From: Babylonia areolata
Lineage: Eukaryota; Mollusca; Gastropoda; Neogastropoda; Buccinidae
Direction of reading: 5' to 3'
DNA length: 64,000 bases
Assembly (NCBI RefSeq): GCF_041734735.1
Contig: NC_134889.1
Span: 1,760,790 to 1,824,789, forward strand
The translations under genes were made by a program, and so were the position numbers. Positions 31,221 to 46,486 of the stretch are shown here, piece after piece (positions within the stretch are counted from its first letter, which is position 1; each line of letters starts with the position of its first letter). Below the pieces are notes generated by a model. That model saw only the letters and a program-made list of their open reading frames with translations. It ran no database searches and had not been told where the DNA came from.

Positions 31221-34200
31221 GTGCCCAGCCCCGGACACAGTGGGTATGAATTCACTGCCTTCCTCTGCCCAGCCCTGGACACAGTAGGTATGGATTCACT
31301 TCCTTCCTGTGCCCAGCCCTGGACACAGTGGGTATGGATTCACTGCCTTCCTATGCCTTGCCCCGGACACAGTGGGTATGAATTCACTGCCTTCCTGTGC
31401 CCAGCCCTGGACACAGTGGGTATGGATTCACTGCCTTCCTGTGCCCAGCCCTGGACACAGTGGGTATGGATTCACTGCCTTCCTGTGCCCAGCCCTGGAC
31501 ACAGTGGGTATGGATTCACTGCCTTCCTGTGCCCAGCCCTAGACACAGTGGGTATGACTTCACTGCCTTCCTGTGCCCAGCCCTGGACACAGTCGGTATG
31601 AATTCACTGCCTTCCTATGTCCAGCCCTGGACACAGTGGGTATGAATTCACTGCCTTCCTATGCCCAGCCCTGGACACAGTGGGTATGAATTCACTGCCT
31701 TCCTGTGCCCAGCCCTGGACACAGTGGGTATGAATTCACTGCCTTCCTGTGCCCAGCCCTGGACACAGTGGGTATGAATTCACTGCCTTCCTGTGCCCAG
31801 CCCTGGACACAGTGGGTATGAATTCACTGCCTTCCTGTGCCCAGCCCTGGACACAGTGGGTATGAATTCACTGCCTTCCTATGCCCAGCCCTGGACACAG
31901 TGGGTATGAATTCACTGCCTTCCTGTGCCCAGCCCTGGACACAGTGGGTATGAATTCACTGCCTTCCTATGGCCAGCCCTGGACACAGTGGGTGTGAATT
32001 CACTGCCTTCCTGTGCCCAGCCCTGGACACAGTGGGTATGAATTCACTTCCTTCCTGTGCCCAGCCCTGGACACAGTGGGTATGAATTCACTGCCTTCCT
32101 CTGCCCAGCCCTGGACACAGTGGGTATGAATTCACCGCCTTCCTGTGCCTTGCCCTGGACACAGTGGGTATGAATTCACTGCCTTCCTGTGCCCCGCCCC
32201 GGACACAGTGGGTATGGATTCACTGCCTTCCTGTGCCCCGCCCTGGACACAGTGGGTATGAATTCACTGCCTTCCTATGCCCAGCCCTGGACACAGTGGG
32301 TATGGATTCACTGCCTTCCTATGCTGAGCCCTGGACACAGTGGGTATGAATTCACTGCCTTCCTATGCCCCGCCCTGGACACAGTGGGTATGAATTCACT
32401 GCCTTCCTGTGCCTTGCCCTGGACACAGTGGGTATGGATTCACTGCCTTCCTATGCCCCGCCCCGGACACAGTGGGTATGGATTCACTGCCTTCCTATGC
32501 CCCGCCCCGGACACAGTGGGTATGGATTCACTGCCTTCCTGTGCCTTGCCCTGGACACAGTGGGTATGAATTCACTGCCTTCCTATGCCCAGCGCAGGAC
32601 ACAGTGGGCATGGATTCACTGCCTTCATGTGCCTTGCCCTGGACACAGTGGGTATGGATTCACTGCCTTCCTATGCCCCGCCCCGGACACAGTGGGTATG
32701 GATTCACTGCCTTCCTATGCCCCGCCCCGGACACAGTGGGTATGGATTCACTGCCTTCCTGTGCCTTGCCCTGGACACAGTGGGTATGAATTCACTGCCT
32801 TCCTATGCCCAGCGCAGGACACAGTGGGCATGGATTCACTGCCTTCCTGTGCCCAGCCCCGGACACAGTGGGTATGAATTCACTTCCTTCCTATGCCCAG
32901 CCCTGGACACAGTGGGTATGAATTCACTGCCTTCCTGTGCCCAGCCCTGGACACAGTGGGTATGGATTCACTGCCTTCCTGTGCCGAGCCCTGGACACAG
33001 TGGGTATGAATTCACTGCCTTCCTATGCCCAGCCCCGGACACAGTGGGTATGGATTCACTGCCTTCCTGTGCCTTGCCCTGGTCACAGTGGATATGAATT
33101 CACTGCCTTCCTGTGCCCAGCCCTGGACACAGTGGGTTTGAATTCACTGCCTTCCTGTGCCGAGCCATGGACACATTGGGTATGAATTCACTGCCTTCCT
33201 GTGCCCAGCCCTGGACACAGTGGGTATGAATTCACTGCCTTCCTGTGCCCAGCCCTGGACACAGTGGGTATGAATTCACTGCCTTCCTGTGCCCAGCCCT
33301 GGACACAGTGGGTATGAATTCACTGCCTTCCTGTGCCTTGCCCTGGACACAGTGGGTATGGATTCACTGCCTTCCTATGCCCCGCCCCGGACACAGTGGG
33401 TATGGATTCACTGCCTTCCTATGCCCCGCCCCGGACACAGTGGGTATGGATTCACTGCCTTCCTGTGCCTTGCCCTGGACACAGTGGGTATGAATTCACT
33501 GCCTTCCTATGCCCAGCGCAGGACACAGTGGGCATGGATTCACTGCCTTCCTGTGCCCAGCCCCGGACACAGTGGGTATGAATTCACTTCCTTCCTATGC
33601 CCAGCCCTGGACACAGTGAGTATGAATTCACTGCCTTCCTGTGCCCAGCCCTGGAGACAGTGGGTATGGATTCACTGCCTTCCTGTGCCGAGCCCTGGAC
33701 ACAGTGGGTATGAATTCACTGCCTTCCTATGCCCAGCCCTGGACAAAGTGGGTATGGATTCACTGCCTTCCTGTGCCTTGCCCTGGACACAGTGGATATG
33801 AATTCACTGCCTTCCTATGCCGAGCCCTGGACACAGTGGGTATGAACTCACTGCCTTCCTATGCCCAGCCCTGGACACAGTGGGTATGAATTCACTGCCT
33901 TCCTATGCCCAGCCCTGGACACAGTGGGTATGAATTCACTGCCTTCCTGTGCCTTGCCCTGGACACAGTGGGTATGAATTCACTGCCTTCCTATGCCCCG
34001 CCCCGGACACAGTGGGTATGGATTCACTGCCTTCCTGTGCCTTGCCCTGGACACAGTGGGTATGAATTCACTTCCTTCCTATGCCCAGCGCAGGACACAG
34101 TGGGTATGGATTCACTGCCTTCCTGTGCCCAGCCCTGGACACAGTGGGTATGAATTCACTGCCTTCCTGTGCCCAGCCCTGGACACAGTGGGTATGAATT

Positions 34201-37027
34201 CACTGCCTTCCTGTGCCCAGCCCTGGACACAGTGGGTATGAATTCACTGCCTTCCTGTGCCCAGCCCTGGACACAGTGGGTATGAATTCACTGCCTTCCT
34301 GTGCCCAGCCCTGGACACAGTGGGTATGGATTCACTGCCTTCCTGTGCCTTTCCCCGGACACAGTGGGTATGGATTCACTGCCTTCCTGTGCCTTGCCCC
34401 GGACACAGTGGGTATGGATTCACTGCCTTCCTGTGCCTTGCCCTGGACACAGTGGGTATGGATTCACTGCCTTCCTGTGCCCAGCGCAGGACACAGTGAG
34501 TATGGATTCACTGCCTTCCTGTGCCCAGCCCTGGACACAGTAGATATGAATTCACTGCCTTCCTGTGCCCAGCCCTGGACACAGTGGGTATGAATTCACT
34601 GCCTTCCTGTGCCCAGCCCTGGACACAGTGGGTATGAATTCACTGCCTTCCTGTGCCCAGCCCTGGACACAGTGGATATGAATTCACTGCCTTCCTATGC
34701 CGAGCCCTGGACACAGTGGGTATGAATTCACTGCCTTCCTCTGCCCAGCCCTGGACACAGTTGGTGTGAATTCACTGCCTTCCTGTGCCCAGCCCTGGAC
34801 ACAGTGAGTATGAATTCACTGCCTTCCTGTGCCCAGCCCTGGTCACAGTGGATATGAATTCACTGCCTTCCTGTGCCCAGCCCTGGACACAGTGGGTTTG
34901 AATTCACTGCCTTCCTGTGCCGAGCCATGGACACATTGGGTATGAATTCACTGCCTTCCTGTGCCCAGCCCTGGACACAGTGGGTATGAATTCACTGCCT
35001 TCCTGTGCCCAGCCCTGGACACAGTGGGTATGAATTCACTGCCTTCCTGTGCCCAGCCCTGGACACAGTGGGTATGAATTCACTGCCTTCCTGTGCCCAG
35101 CCCTGGACACAGTGGGTATGGATTCACTGCCTTCCTGTGCCTTGCCCCGGACACAGTGGGTATGGATTCACTGCCTTCCTGTGCCTTGCCCCGGACACAG
35201 TGGGTATGGATTCACTGCCTTCCTGTGCCTTGCCCTGGACACAGTGGGTATGGATTCACTGCCTTCCTGTGCCCAGCGCAGGACACAGTGAGTATGGATT
35301 CACTGCCTTCCTGTGCCCAGCCCTGGACACAGTAGATATGAATTCACTGCCTTCCTGTGCCCAGCCCTGGACACAGTGGGTATGAATTCACTCCCTTCCT
35401 GTGCCCAGCCATGGACACAGTGGGTATGAATTCACTGCCTTCCTGTGCCCAGCCCTGGACACAGTGGATATGAATTCACTGCCTTCCTATGCCGAGCCCT
35501 GGACACAGTGGGTATGAATTCACTGCCTTCCTCTGCCCAGCCCTGGACACAGTGGGTGTGAATTCACTGCCTTCCTGTGCCCAGCCCTGGACACAGTGAG
35601 TATGAATTCACTGCCTTCCTGTGCCCAACCCTGGTCACAGTGGATATGAATTCACTGCCTTCCTGTGCCCAGCCCTGGACACAGTGGGTTTGAATTCACT
35701 GCCTTCCTGTGCCGAGCCATGGACACATTGGGTATGAATTCACTGCCTTCCTCTGCCCAGCCCTGGACACAGTGAGTATGAATTCACTGCCTTCCTGTGC
35801 CCAGCCCTGGTCACAGTGGATATGAATTCACTGCCTTTCTGTGCCCAGCCCTGGACACAGTGGATATGAATTCACTGCCTTCCTGTGCCCAGCCCCACAC
35901 GCAGTGGGTATGAATTCACTGCCTTCCTGTGCCCATCCCTGGACACAGTGGATATGAATTCACTGCCTTCCTGTGCCCAGCCCTGGACACAGTGGATATG
36001 AATTCACTGCCTTCCTGTGCCCAGCCCTGGACACAGTGGATATGAATTCACTGCCTTCCTGTGCCGAGCCCTGGACACATTGGGTATGAATTCACTGCCT
36101 TTCTGTGCCCAGCCCTGGTCACAGTGGATATGAATTCACTGCCTTCCTGTGCCCAGCCCTGGACACAGTGGGTATGAATTCACTGCCTTCCTGTGCCCAG
36201 CCCTGAACACAGTGGGTATGAATTCACTGCCTTCCCCTGCCCAGCCCTGGACACAGTGAGTATGAATTCACTGCCTTCCTGTGCCCAGCCCTGGTCACAG
36301 TGGATATGAATTCACTGCCTTTCTGTGCCCAGCCCTGGACACAGTGGGTATGAATTCACTGCCTTCCTGTGCCAAGCCCTGGACACAGTGGGTATGAATT
36401 CACTGCCTTCCTATGCCCGCCCCGGACACAGTGGGTATGAATTCACTTCCTTCCTATGCCCAGCCCTGGACACAGTGGATATGAATTCACTGCCTTCCTG
36501 TACCTAGCCATGGACACAGTGGGTATGGATTCACTGCCTTCCTGTGCCCAGCGCAGGACACAGTGGATATGAATTAACTGCCTTCCTGTGCCTAGCCATG
36601 GACACAGTGGGTATGGATTCACTGCCTTCCTGTGCCCAGCGCAGGACACAGTGGGTATGGATTCACTGCCTTCCTGTGCCCAGCCCTGGACACAGTGGAT
36701 ATGAATTCACTGCCTTCATATGCCGAGCCCTGGACACAGTGGGTATGAATTGACTGCCTTCCTGTGGTCAGCCCCAGCCCCAGTGGGTATGAATTCACTG
36801 CCTTCCTGTGCCCAGCCCTGGACACAGTGGGTATGAATTCACTGCCTTCCTATGCCCAGCCCTGGACACAGTGGGTATGAATTCACTGCCTTCCTGTGCC
36901 CAGCCCTGGACACAGTGGGTATGAATTCACTGCCTTCCTCTGCCCAGCCCTGGACACAGTGGGTATGAATTCACTGCCTTCCTGTGCCCAGCCCTGGACA
37001 CAGTGGGTATGAATTCACTGCCTTCCT
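31221..37027. repeat. Higher-order block A, copy 2 (132 monomers, one of 43 bp)
   Basis: Co-linear with copy 1 at offset 6,775. The offset becomes 6,995 after a 5-monomer gain near 32585-32800, and 7,083 after a 2-monomer gain near 36920. It shares the 43-bp monomer (near 36412). Confidence 0.85.
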
Positions 37028-38347
37028 GTGCCCAGCCCTGGACACAGTGGGTATGAATTCACTGCCTTCCTGTGCCTTGCCCTGGACACAGTGGGTGTGA
37101 ATTCACTGCCTTCCTATGCCCAGCCCTGGACACAGTGGGTATGGATTCACTGCCTTCCTGTGCCTTGCCCTGGACACAGTGGGTATGGATTCACTGCCTT
37201 CCTGCGCCCAGCCCTGGACACAGTGGGTATGGATTCATTGCCTTCCTATGCCCCGCCCTGGACACAGTGGGTATGGATTCACTGCCTTCCTGTGCCCATC
37301 CCCGGACACAGTGGGTATGGATTCACTGCCTTCCTGTGCCCAGCCCTGGACACAGTGGGTATGGATTCACTGCCTTCCTGTGCCCAGCCCTGGACACAGT
37401 GGATATGGATTCACTGCCTTCCTGTGCCCAGCCCCGGACACAGTGGGTATGAATTCACTGCCTTCCTCTGCCCAGCCCCGGACACAGTGGGTATGAATTC
37501 ACTGCCTTCCTCTGCCTAGCCCTGGACACAGTAAGTATGGATTCACTTCCTTCCTGTGCCCAGCCCTGGACACAGTGGGTATGGATTCACTGTCTTCCTA
37601 TGCCTTGCCCCGGACACAGTGGGTATGAATTCACTGCCTTCCTATGCCCAGCCCTGGACACAGTGGGTATGGATTCACTGCCTTCCTGTGCCCAGCCCTG
37701 GACACAGTGGGTATGGATTCACTGCCTTCCTGTGCCCAGCCCTGGACACAGTGGGTATGGATTCACTGCCTTCCTGTGCCCAGCCCTAGACACAGTGGGT
37801 ATGACTTCACTGCCTTCCTATGCCCAGCCCTGGACACAGTCGGTATGAATTCACTGCCTTCCTATGTCCAGCCCTGGACACAGTGGGTATGAATTCACTG
37901 CCTTCCTATGCCCAGCCCTGGACACAGTGGGTATGAATTCACTGCCTTCCTGTGCCCAGCCCTGGACACAGTGGGTATGAATTCACTGCCTTCCTGTGCC
38001 CAGCCCTGGACACAGTGGGTATGAATTCACTGCCTTCCTGTGCCCAGCCCTGGACACAGTGGGTATGAATTCACTGCCTTCCTGTGCCCAGCCCTGGACA
38101 CAGTGGGTATGAATTCACTGCCTTCCTATGCCCAGCCCTGGACACAGTGGGTATGAATTCACTGCCTTCCTGTGCCCAGCCCTGGACACAGTGGGTATGA
38201 ATTCACTGCCTTCCTGTGCCCAGCCCTGGACACAGTGGGTATGAATTCACTGCCTTCCTGTGCCCAGCCCTGGACACAGTGGGTATGAATTCACTGCCTT
38301 CCTATGCCCAGCCCTGGACACAGTGGGTATAAATTCACTGCCTTCCT
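37028..38347. repeat. Short B block, second copy (30 monomers)
   Basis: L1 at 37233. The L2 homologue at 37531 has the variant GTAAGTATGG. Same truncated spacing as 29945-31220, so the two were duplicated together with block A. Confidence 0.8.
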
Positions 38348-41300
38348 ATGCCCAGCCCTGGACACAGTGGGTATGAATTCACTGCCTTCCTGTGCCTTGC
38401 CCTGGACACAGTGGGTGTGAATTCACTGCCTTCCTATGCCCAGCCCTGGACACAGTGGGTATGGATTCACTGCCTTCCTGTGCCTTGCCCTGGACACAGT
38501 GGGTATGGATTCACTGCCTTCCTGCGCCCAGCCCTGGACACAGTGGGTATGGATTCATTGCCTTCCTATGCCCCGCCCTGGACACAGTGGGTATGGATTC
38601 ACTGCCTTCCTGTGCCCATCCCCGGACACAGTGGGTATGGATTCACTGCCTTCCTGTGCCCCGCCCTGGACACAGTGGGTATGGATTCACTGCCTTCCTG
38701 TGCCCAGCCCTGGACACAGCGGATATGAATTCACTGCCTTCCTGTGCCCAGCATTGGACACAGTGGATATGGATTCACTGCCTTCCTATGCCCAGCCCTG
38801 GACACAGTGGGTATGAATTCACTGCCTTCCTGTGCCCAGCCCTGGACACAGTGGGTATGAATTCACTGCCTTCCTGTGCCCAGCCCTGGACACAGTGGGT
38901 ATGGATTCACTGCCTTCCTGTGCCCAGCCCTGGACACAGTGGGTATGGATTCACTGCCTTCCTATGCCCAGCCCTGGACATAGTGGGTATGGATTCACTG
39001 CCTTCCTGTGCCCAGCCCTGGACACAGTGGGTATGGATTCACTGCCTTCCTATGCCCCGCCCTGGACACAGTGGGTATGGATTCACTGCCTTCCTGTGCC
39101 CAGCCCTGGACACAGTGGGTATGGATTCACTGCCTTCCTGTGCCCAGCCCTGGACACAGTGGGTATGGATTCACTGCCTTCCTGTGCCCAGCCCTGGACA
39201 CAGTGGGTATGGATTCACTGCCTTCCTGTGCCCAGCCCTGGACACAGTGGGTATGGATTCACTGCCTTCCTATGCCCCGCCCTGGACACAGTGGGTATGG
39301 ATTCACTGCATTCCTATGCCAAGCCCTGGACACAGTGGGTATGGATTCACTGCCTTCCTGTGCCCAGCCCTGAACACAGTGGGTATGAATTCACTGCCTT
39401 CCTATGCCAAGCCCTGGACACAGTGGGTATGAATTCACTGCCTTCCTATGCCCAGCCCTGGACACAGTGGGTATGAATTCACTGCCTTCCTATGCCCCGC
39501 CCCGGACACAGTGGGTATGAATTCACTGCCTTCCTATGCCCCGCCCCGGACACAGTGGGTATGAATTCACTGCCTTCCTATGCCCCGCTCCGGACACAGT
39601 GGGTATGAATTCACTGCCTTCCTGTGCCCAGCCCTGGACACAGTGGGTATGAATTCACTGCCTTCCTATGCCCAGCCCTGGACACAGTGGATATGAATTC
39701 ACTGCCTTCCTATGCCCAGCCCTGGACACAGTGGATATGAATTCACTGCCTTCCTGTGCCCAGCCCCGGACACAGTGGGTATGAATTCACTGCCTTCCTC
39801 TGCCCAGCCCTGGACACAGTAGGTATGTATTCACTTCCTTCCTGTGCCCAGCCCTGGACACAGTGGGTATGGATTCACTGCCTTCCTATGCCTTGCCCCG
39901 GACACAGTGGGTATGAATTCACTGCCTTCCTATGCCCAGCCCTGGACACAGTGGGTATGGATTCACTGCCTTCCTGTGCCCAGCCCTGGACACAGTGGGT
40001 ATGGATTCACTGCCTTCCTGTGCCCAGCCCTGGACACAGTGGGTATGGATTCACTGCCTTCCTGTGCCCAGCCCTAGACACAGTGGGTATGACTTCACTG
40101 CCTTCCTATGCCCAGCCCTGGACACAGTCGGTATGAATTCACTGCCTTCCTATGTCCAGCCCTGGACACAGTGGGTATGAATTCACTGCCTTCCTATGCC
40201 CAGCCCTGGACACAGTGGGTATGAATTCACTGCCTTCCTGTGCCCAGCCCTGGACACAGTGGGTATGAATTCACTGCCTTCCTGTGCCCAGCCCTGGACA
40301 CAGTGGGTATGAATTCACTGCCTTCCTGTGCCCAGCCCTGGACACAGTGGGTATGAATTCACTGCCTTCCTGTGCCCAGCCATGGACACAGTGGGTATGA
40401 ATTCACTGCCTTCCTATGCCCAGCCCTGGACACAGTGGGTATGAATTCACTGCCTTCCTGTGCCCAGCCCTGGACACAGTGGGTATGAATTCACTGCCTT
40501 CCTATGGCCAGCCCTGGACACAGTGGGTGTGAATTCACTGCCTTCCTGTGCCCAGCCCTGGACACAGTGGGTATGAATTCACTTCCTTCCTGTGCCCAGC
40601 CCTGGACACAGTGGGTATGAATTCACTGCCTTCCTCTGCCCAGCCCTGGACACAGTGGGTATGAATTCACCGCCTTCCTGTGCCTTGCCCTGGACACAGT
40701 GGGTATGAATTCACTGCCTTCCTGTGCCCCGCCCCGGACACAGTGGGTATGGATTCACTGCCTTCCTCTGCCCAGCCCCGGACACAGTGGGTATGAATTC
40801 ACTGCCTTCCTCTGCCCAGCCCTGGACACAGTGGGTATGAATTCACCGCCTTCCTGTGCCTTGCCCTGGACACAGTGGGTATGAATTCACTGCCTTCCTG
40901 TGCCCCGCCCCGGACACAGTGGGTATGGATTCACTGCCTTCCTGTGCCCCGCCCTGGACACAGTGGGTATGAATTCACTGCCTTCCTATGCTGAGCCCTG
41001 GACACAGTGGGTATGGATTCACTGCCTTCCTGTGCCCCGCCCTGGACACAGTGGGTATGAATTCACTGCCTTCCTATGCTGAGCCCTGGACACAGTGGGT
41101 ATGGATTCACTGCCTTCCTGTGCCCAGCCCTGGACACAGTGGGTATGGATTCACTGCCTTCCTATGCCCCGCCCCGGACACAGTGGGTATGGATTCACTG
41201 CCTTCCTATGCCCCGCCCCGGACACAGTGGGTATGGATTCACTGCCTTCCTGTGCCTTGCCCTGGACACAGTGGGTATGAATTCACTGCCTTCCTATGCC

Positions 41301-41999
41301 CAGCGCAGGACACAGTGGGTATGGATTCACTGCCTTCCTGTGCCCAGCCCCGGACACAGTGGGTATGAATTCACTTCCTTCCTATGCCCAGCCCTGGACA
41401 CAGTGGGTATGAATTCACTGCCTTCCTGTGCCCAGCCCTGGACACAGTGGGTATGGATTCACTGCCTTCCTGTGCCGAGCCCTGGACACAGTGGGTATGA
41501 ATTCACTGCCTTCCTATGCCCAGCCCCGGACACAGTGGGTATGGATTCACTGCCTTCCTGTGCCTTGCCCTGGACACAGTGGATATGAATTCACTGCCTT
41601 CCTATGCCGAGCCCTGGACACAGTGGGTATGAATTCACTGCCTTCCTATGCCCAGCCCTGGACACAGTGGGTATGAATTCACTGCCTTCCTATGCCCAGC
41701 CCTGGACACAGTGGGTATGGATTCACTGCCTTCCTGTGCCCAGCCCTGGACACAGTGGGTATGAATTCACTGCCTTCCTGTGCCCAGCCCTGGACACAGT
41801 GGGTATGAATTCACTGCCTTCCTGTGCCCAGCCCTGGACACAGTGGGTATGAATTCACTGCCTTCCTGTGCCCAGCCCTGGACACAGTGGGTATGAATTC
41901 ACTGCCTTCCTGTACCCAGCCCTGGACACAGTGGGTATGAATTCACTGCCTTCCTATGCCCAGCCCTGGACACAGTGGGTATGAATTCACTGCCTTCCT
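38348..41999. repeat. Higher-order unit B+C, copy 2 (3,652 bp, 83 monomers)
   Basis: L1 at 38553; the L2 homologue at 39819 reads GTAGGTATGTATT. It has one extra monomer between L1 and L2 compared with other full copies, and two more in C (CTATGCTGAG occurs twice, near 40988 and 41076). Confidence 0.85.
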
Positions 42000-44900
42000 A
42001 TGCCCAGCCCTGGACACAGTGGGTATGAATTCACTGCCTTCCTGTGCCTTGCCCTGGACACAGTGGGTGTGAATTCACTGCCTTCCTATGCCCAGCCCTG
42101 GACACAGTGGGTATGGATTCACTGCCTTCCTGTGCCTTGCCCTGGACACAGTGGGTATGGATTCACTGCCTTCCTGCGCCCAGCCCTGGACACAGTGGGT
42201 ATGGATTCATTGCCTTCCTATGCCCCGCCCTGGACACAGTGGGTATGGATTCACTGCCTTCCTGTGCCCATCCCCGGACACAGTGGGTATGGATTCACTG
42301 CCTTCCTGTGCCCCGCCCTGGACACAGTGGGTATGGATTCACTGCCTTCCTGTGCCCAGCCCTGGACACAGTGGATATGAATTCACTGCCTTCCTGTGCC
42401 CAGCCCTGGACACAGTGGATATGGATTCACTGCCTTCCTATGCCCAGCCCTGGACACAGTGGGTATGAATTCACTGCCTTCCTGTGCCCAGCCCTGGACA
42501 CAGTGGGTATGAATTCACTGCCTTCCTGTGCCCAGCCCTGGACACAGTGGGTATGGATTCACTGCCTTCCTGTGCCCAGCCCTGGACACAGTGGGTATGA
42601 ATTCACTGCCTTCCTATGCCCAGCCCTGGACACAGTGGGTATGGATTCACTGCCTTCCTGTGCCCAGCCCTGGACACAGTGGGTATGGATTCACTGCCTT
42701 CCTATGCCCCGCCCTGGACACAGTGGGTATGGATTCACTGCCTTCCTGTGCCCAGCCCTGGACACAGTGGGTATGGATTCACTGCCTTCCTGTGCCCAGC
42801 CCTGGACACAGTGGGTATGGATTCACTGCCTTCCTGTGCCCAGCCCTGGACACAGTGGGTATGGATTCACTGCCTTCCTATGCCCCGCCCTGGACACAGT
42901 GGGTATGGATTCACTGCCTTCCTATGCCAAGCCCTGGACACAGTGGGTATGGATTCACTGCCTTCCTGTGCCCAGCCTTGAACACAGTGGGTATGAATTC
43001 ACTGCCTTCCTATGCCAAGCCCTGGACACAGTGGGTATGAATTCACTGCCTTCATATGCCCAGCCCTGGACACAGTGGGTATGAATTCACTGCCTTCCTA
43101 TGCCCCGCCCCGGACACAGTGGGTATGAATTCACTGCCTTCCTATGCCCCGCCCCGGACACAGTGGGTATGAATTCACTGCCTTCCTTTGCCCCGCCCCG
43201 GACACAGTGGGTATGAATTCACTGCCTTCCTGTGCCCAGCCCTGGACACAGTGGGTATGAATTCACTGCCTTCCTATGCCCAGCCCTAGACACAGTGGAT
43301 ATGAATTCACTGCCTTCCTATGCCCAGCCCTGGACACAGTGGATATGAATTCACTGCCTTCCTGTGCCCAGCCCCGGACACAGTGGGTATGAATTCACTG
43401 CCTTCCTCTGCCCAGCCCTGGACACAGTAGGTATGGATTCACTTCCTTCCTGTGCCCAGCCCTGGACACAGTGGGTATGGATTCACTGCCTTCCTATGCC
43501 TTGCCCCGGACACAGTGGGTATGAATTCACTGCCTTCCTGTGCCCAGCCCTGGACACAGTGGGTATGGATTCACTGCCATCCTGTGCCCAGCCCTGGACA
43601 CAGTGGGTATGGATTCACTGCCTTCCTGTGCCCAGCCCTGGACACAGTGGGTATGGATTCACTGCCTTCCTGTGCCCAGCCCTAGACACAGTGGGTATGA
43701 CTTCACTGCCTTCCTGTGCCCAGCCCTGGACACAGTCGGTATGAATTCACTGCCTTCCTATGTCCAGCCCTGGACACAGTGGGTATGAATTCACTGCCTT
43801 CCTGTGCCCAGCCCTGGACACAGTGGGTATGAATTCACTGCCTTCCTGTGCCCAGCCCTGGACACAGTGGGTATGAATTCACTGCCTTCCTGTGCCCAGC
43901 CCTGGACACAGTGGGTATGAATTCACTGCCTTCCTGTGCCCAGCCCTGGACACAGTGGGTATGAATTCACTGCCTTCCTGTGCCCAGCCCTGGACACAGT
44001 GGGTATGAATTCACTGCCTTCCTGTGCCCAGCCATGGACACAGTGGGTATGAATTCACTGCCTTCCTATGCCCAGCCCTGGACACAGTGGGTATGAATTC
44101 ACTGCCTTCCTGTGCCCAGCCCTGGACACAGTGGGTATGAATTCACTGCGTTCCTATGGCCAGCCCTGGACACAGTGGGTGTGAATTCACTGCCTTCCTG
44201 TGCCCAGCCCTGGACACAGTGGGTATGAATTCACTTCCTTCCTGTGCCCAGCCCTGGACACAGTGGGTATGAATTCACTGCCTTCCTCTGCCCAGCCCTG
44301 GACACAGTGGGTATGAATTCACCGCCTTCCTGTGCCTTGCCCTGGACACAGTGGGTATGAATTCACTGCCTTCCTGTGCCCCGCCCCGGACACAGTGGGT
44401 ATGGATTCACTGCCTTCCTCTGCCCAGCCCCGGACACAGTGGGTATGAATTCACTGCCTTCCTCTGCCCAGCCCTGGACACAGTGGGTATGAATTCACCG
44501 CCTTCCTGTGCCTTGCCCTGGACACAGTGGGTATGAATTCACTGCCTTCCTGTGCCCCGCCCCGGACACAGTGGGTATGGATTCACTGCCTTCCTGTGCC
44601 CCGCCCTGGACACAGTGGGTATGAATTCACTGCCTTCCTATGCTGAGCCCTGGACACAGTGGGTATGGATTCACTGCCTTCCTGTGCCTTGCCCTGGACA
44701 CAGTGGGTATGGATTCACTGCCTTCCTATGCCCCGCCCCGGACACAGTGGGTATGGATTCACTGCCTTCCTATGCCCCGCCCCGGACACAGTGGGTATGG
44801 ATTCACTGCCTTCCTGTGCCTTGCCCTGGACACAGTGGGTATGAATTCACTGCCTTCCTGTGCCCAGCCATGGACACAGTGGGTATGAATTCACTGCCTT

Positions 44901-46486
44901 CCTATGCCCAGCCCTGGACACAGTGGGTATGAATTCACTGCCTTCCTGTGCCCAGCCCTGGACACAGTGGGTATGAATTCACTGCCTTCCTATGGCCAGC
45001 CCTGGACACAGTGGGTGTGAATTCACTGCCTTCCTGTGCCCAGCCCTGGACACAGTGGGTATGAATTCACTTCCTTCCTGTGCCCAGCCCTGGACACAGT
45101 GGGTATGAATTCACTGCCTTCCTCTGCCCAGCCCTGGACACAGTGGGTATGAATTCACCGCCTTCCTGTGCCTTGCCCTGGACACTGTGGGTATGAATTC
45201 ACTGCCTTCCTGTGCCCCGCCCCGGACACAGTGGGTATGGATTCACTGCCTTCCTCTGCCCAGCCCCGGACACAGTGGGTATGAATTCACTGCCTTCCTC
45301 TGCCCAGCCCTGGACACAGTGGGTATGAATTCACCGCCTTCCTGTGCCTTGCCCTGGACACAGTGGGTATGAATTCACTGCCTTCCTGTGCCCCGCCCCG
45401 GACACAGTGGGTATGGATTCACTGCCTTCCTGTGCCCCGCCCTGGACACAGTGGGTATGAATTCACTGCCTTCCTATGCTGAGCCCTGGACACAGTGGGT
45501 ATGGATTCACTGCCTTCCTGTGCCCCGCCCTGGACACAGTGGGTATGAATTCACTGCCTTCCTATGCTGAGCCCTGGACACAGTGGGTATGGATTCACTG
45601 CCTTCCTGTGCCTTGCCCTGGACACAGTGGGTATGGATTCACTGCCTTCCTATGCCCGCCCCGGACACAGTGGGTATGGATTCACTGCCTTCCTATGCCC
45701 CGCCCCGGACACAGTGGGTATGGATTCACTGCCTTCCTGTGCCTTGCCCTGGACACAGTGGGTATGAATTCACTGCCTTCCTATGCCCAGCGCAGGACAC
45801 AGTGGGTATGGATTCACTGCCTTCCTGTGCCCAGCCCCGGACACAGTGGGTATGAATTCACTTCCTTCCTATGCCCAGCCCTGGACACAGTGGGTATGAA
45901 TTCACTGCCTTCCTGTGCCCAGCCCTGGACACAGTGGGTATGGATTCACTGCCTTCCTGTGCCGAGCCCTGGACACAGTGGGTATGAATTCACTGCCTTC
46001 CTATGCCCAGCCCCGGACACAGTGGGTATGGATTCACTGCCTTCCTGTGCCTTGCCCTGGACACAGTGGATATGAATTCACTGCCTTCCTATGCCGAGCC
46101 CTGGACACAGTGGGTATGAATTCACTGCCTTCCTATGCCCAGCCCTGGACACAGTGGGTATGAATTCACTGCCTTCCTATGCCCAGCCCTGGACACAGTG
46201 GGTATGGATTCACTGCCTTCCTGTGCCCAGCCCTGGACACAGTGGGTATGAATTCACTGCCTTCCTGTGCCCAGCCCTGGACACAGTGGGTATGAATTCA
46301 CTGCCTTCCTGTGCCCAGCCCTGGACACAGTGGGTATGAATTCACTGCCTTCCTGTGCCCAGCCCTGGACACAGTGGGTATGAATTCACTGCCTTCCTGT
46401 ACCCAGCCCTGGACACAGTGGGTATGAATTCACTGCCTTCCTATGCCCAGCCCTGGACACAGTGGGTATGAATTCACTGCCTTCCT
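42000..46486. repeat. Higher-order unit B + truncated C + C, copy 3 (102 monomers, one of 43 bp)
   Basis: L1 at 42205, L2 at 43427. Block C starts twice (about 44330 and 45166, 836 bp apart, 19 monomers), so C was partly duplicated in tandem here. A 43-bp monomer lies near 45651. Confidence 0.85.
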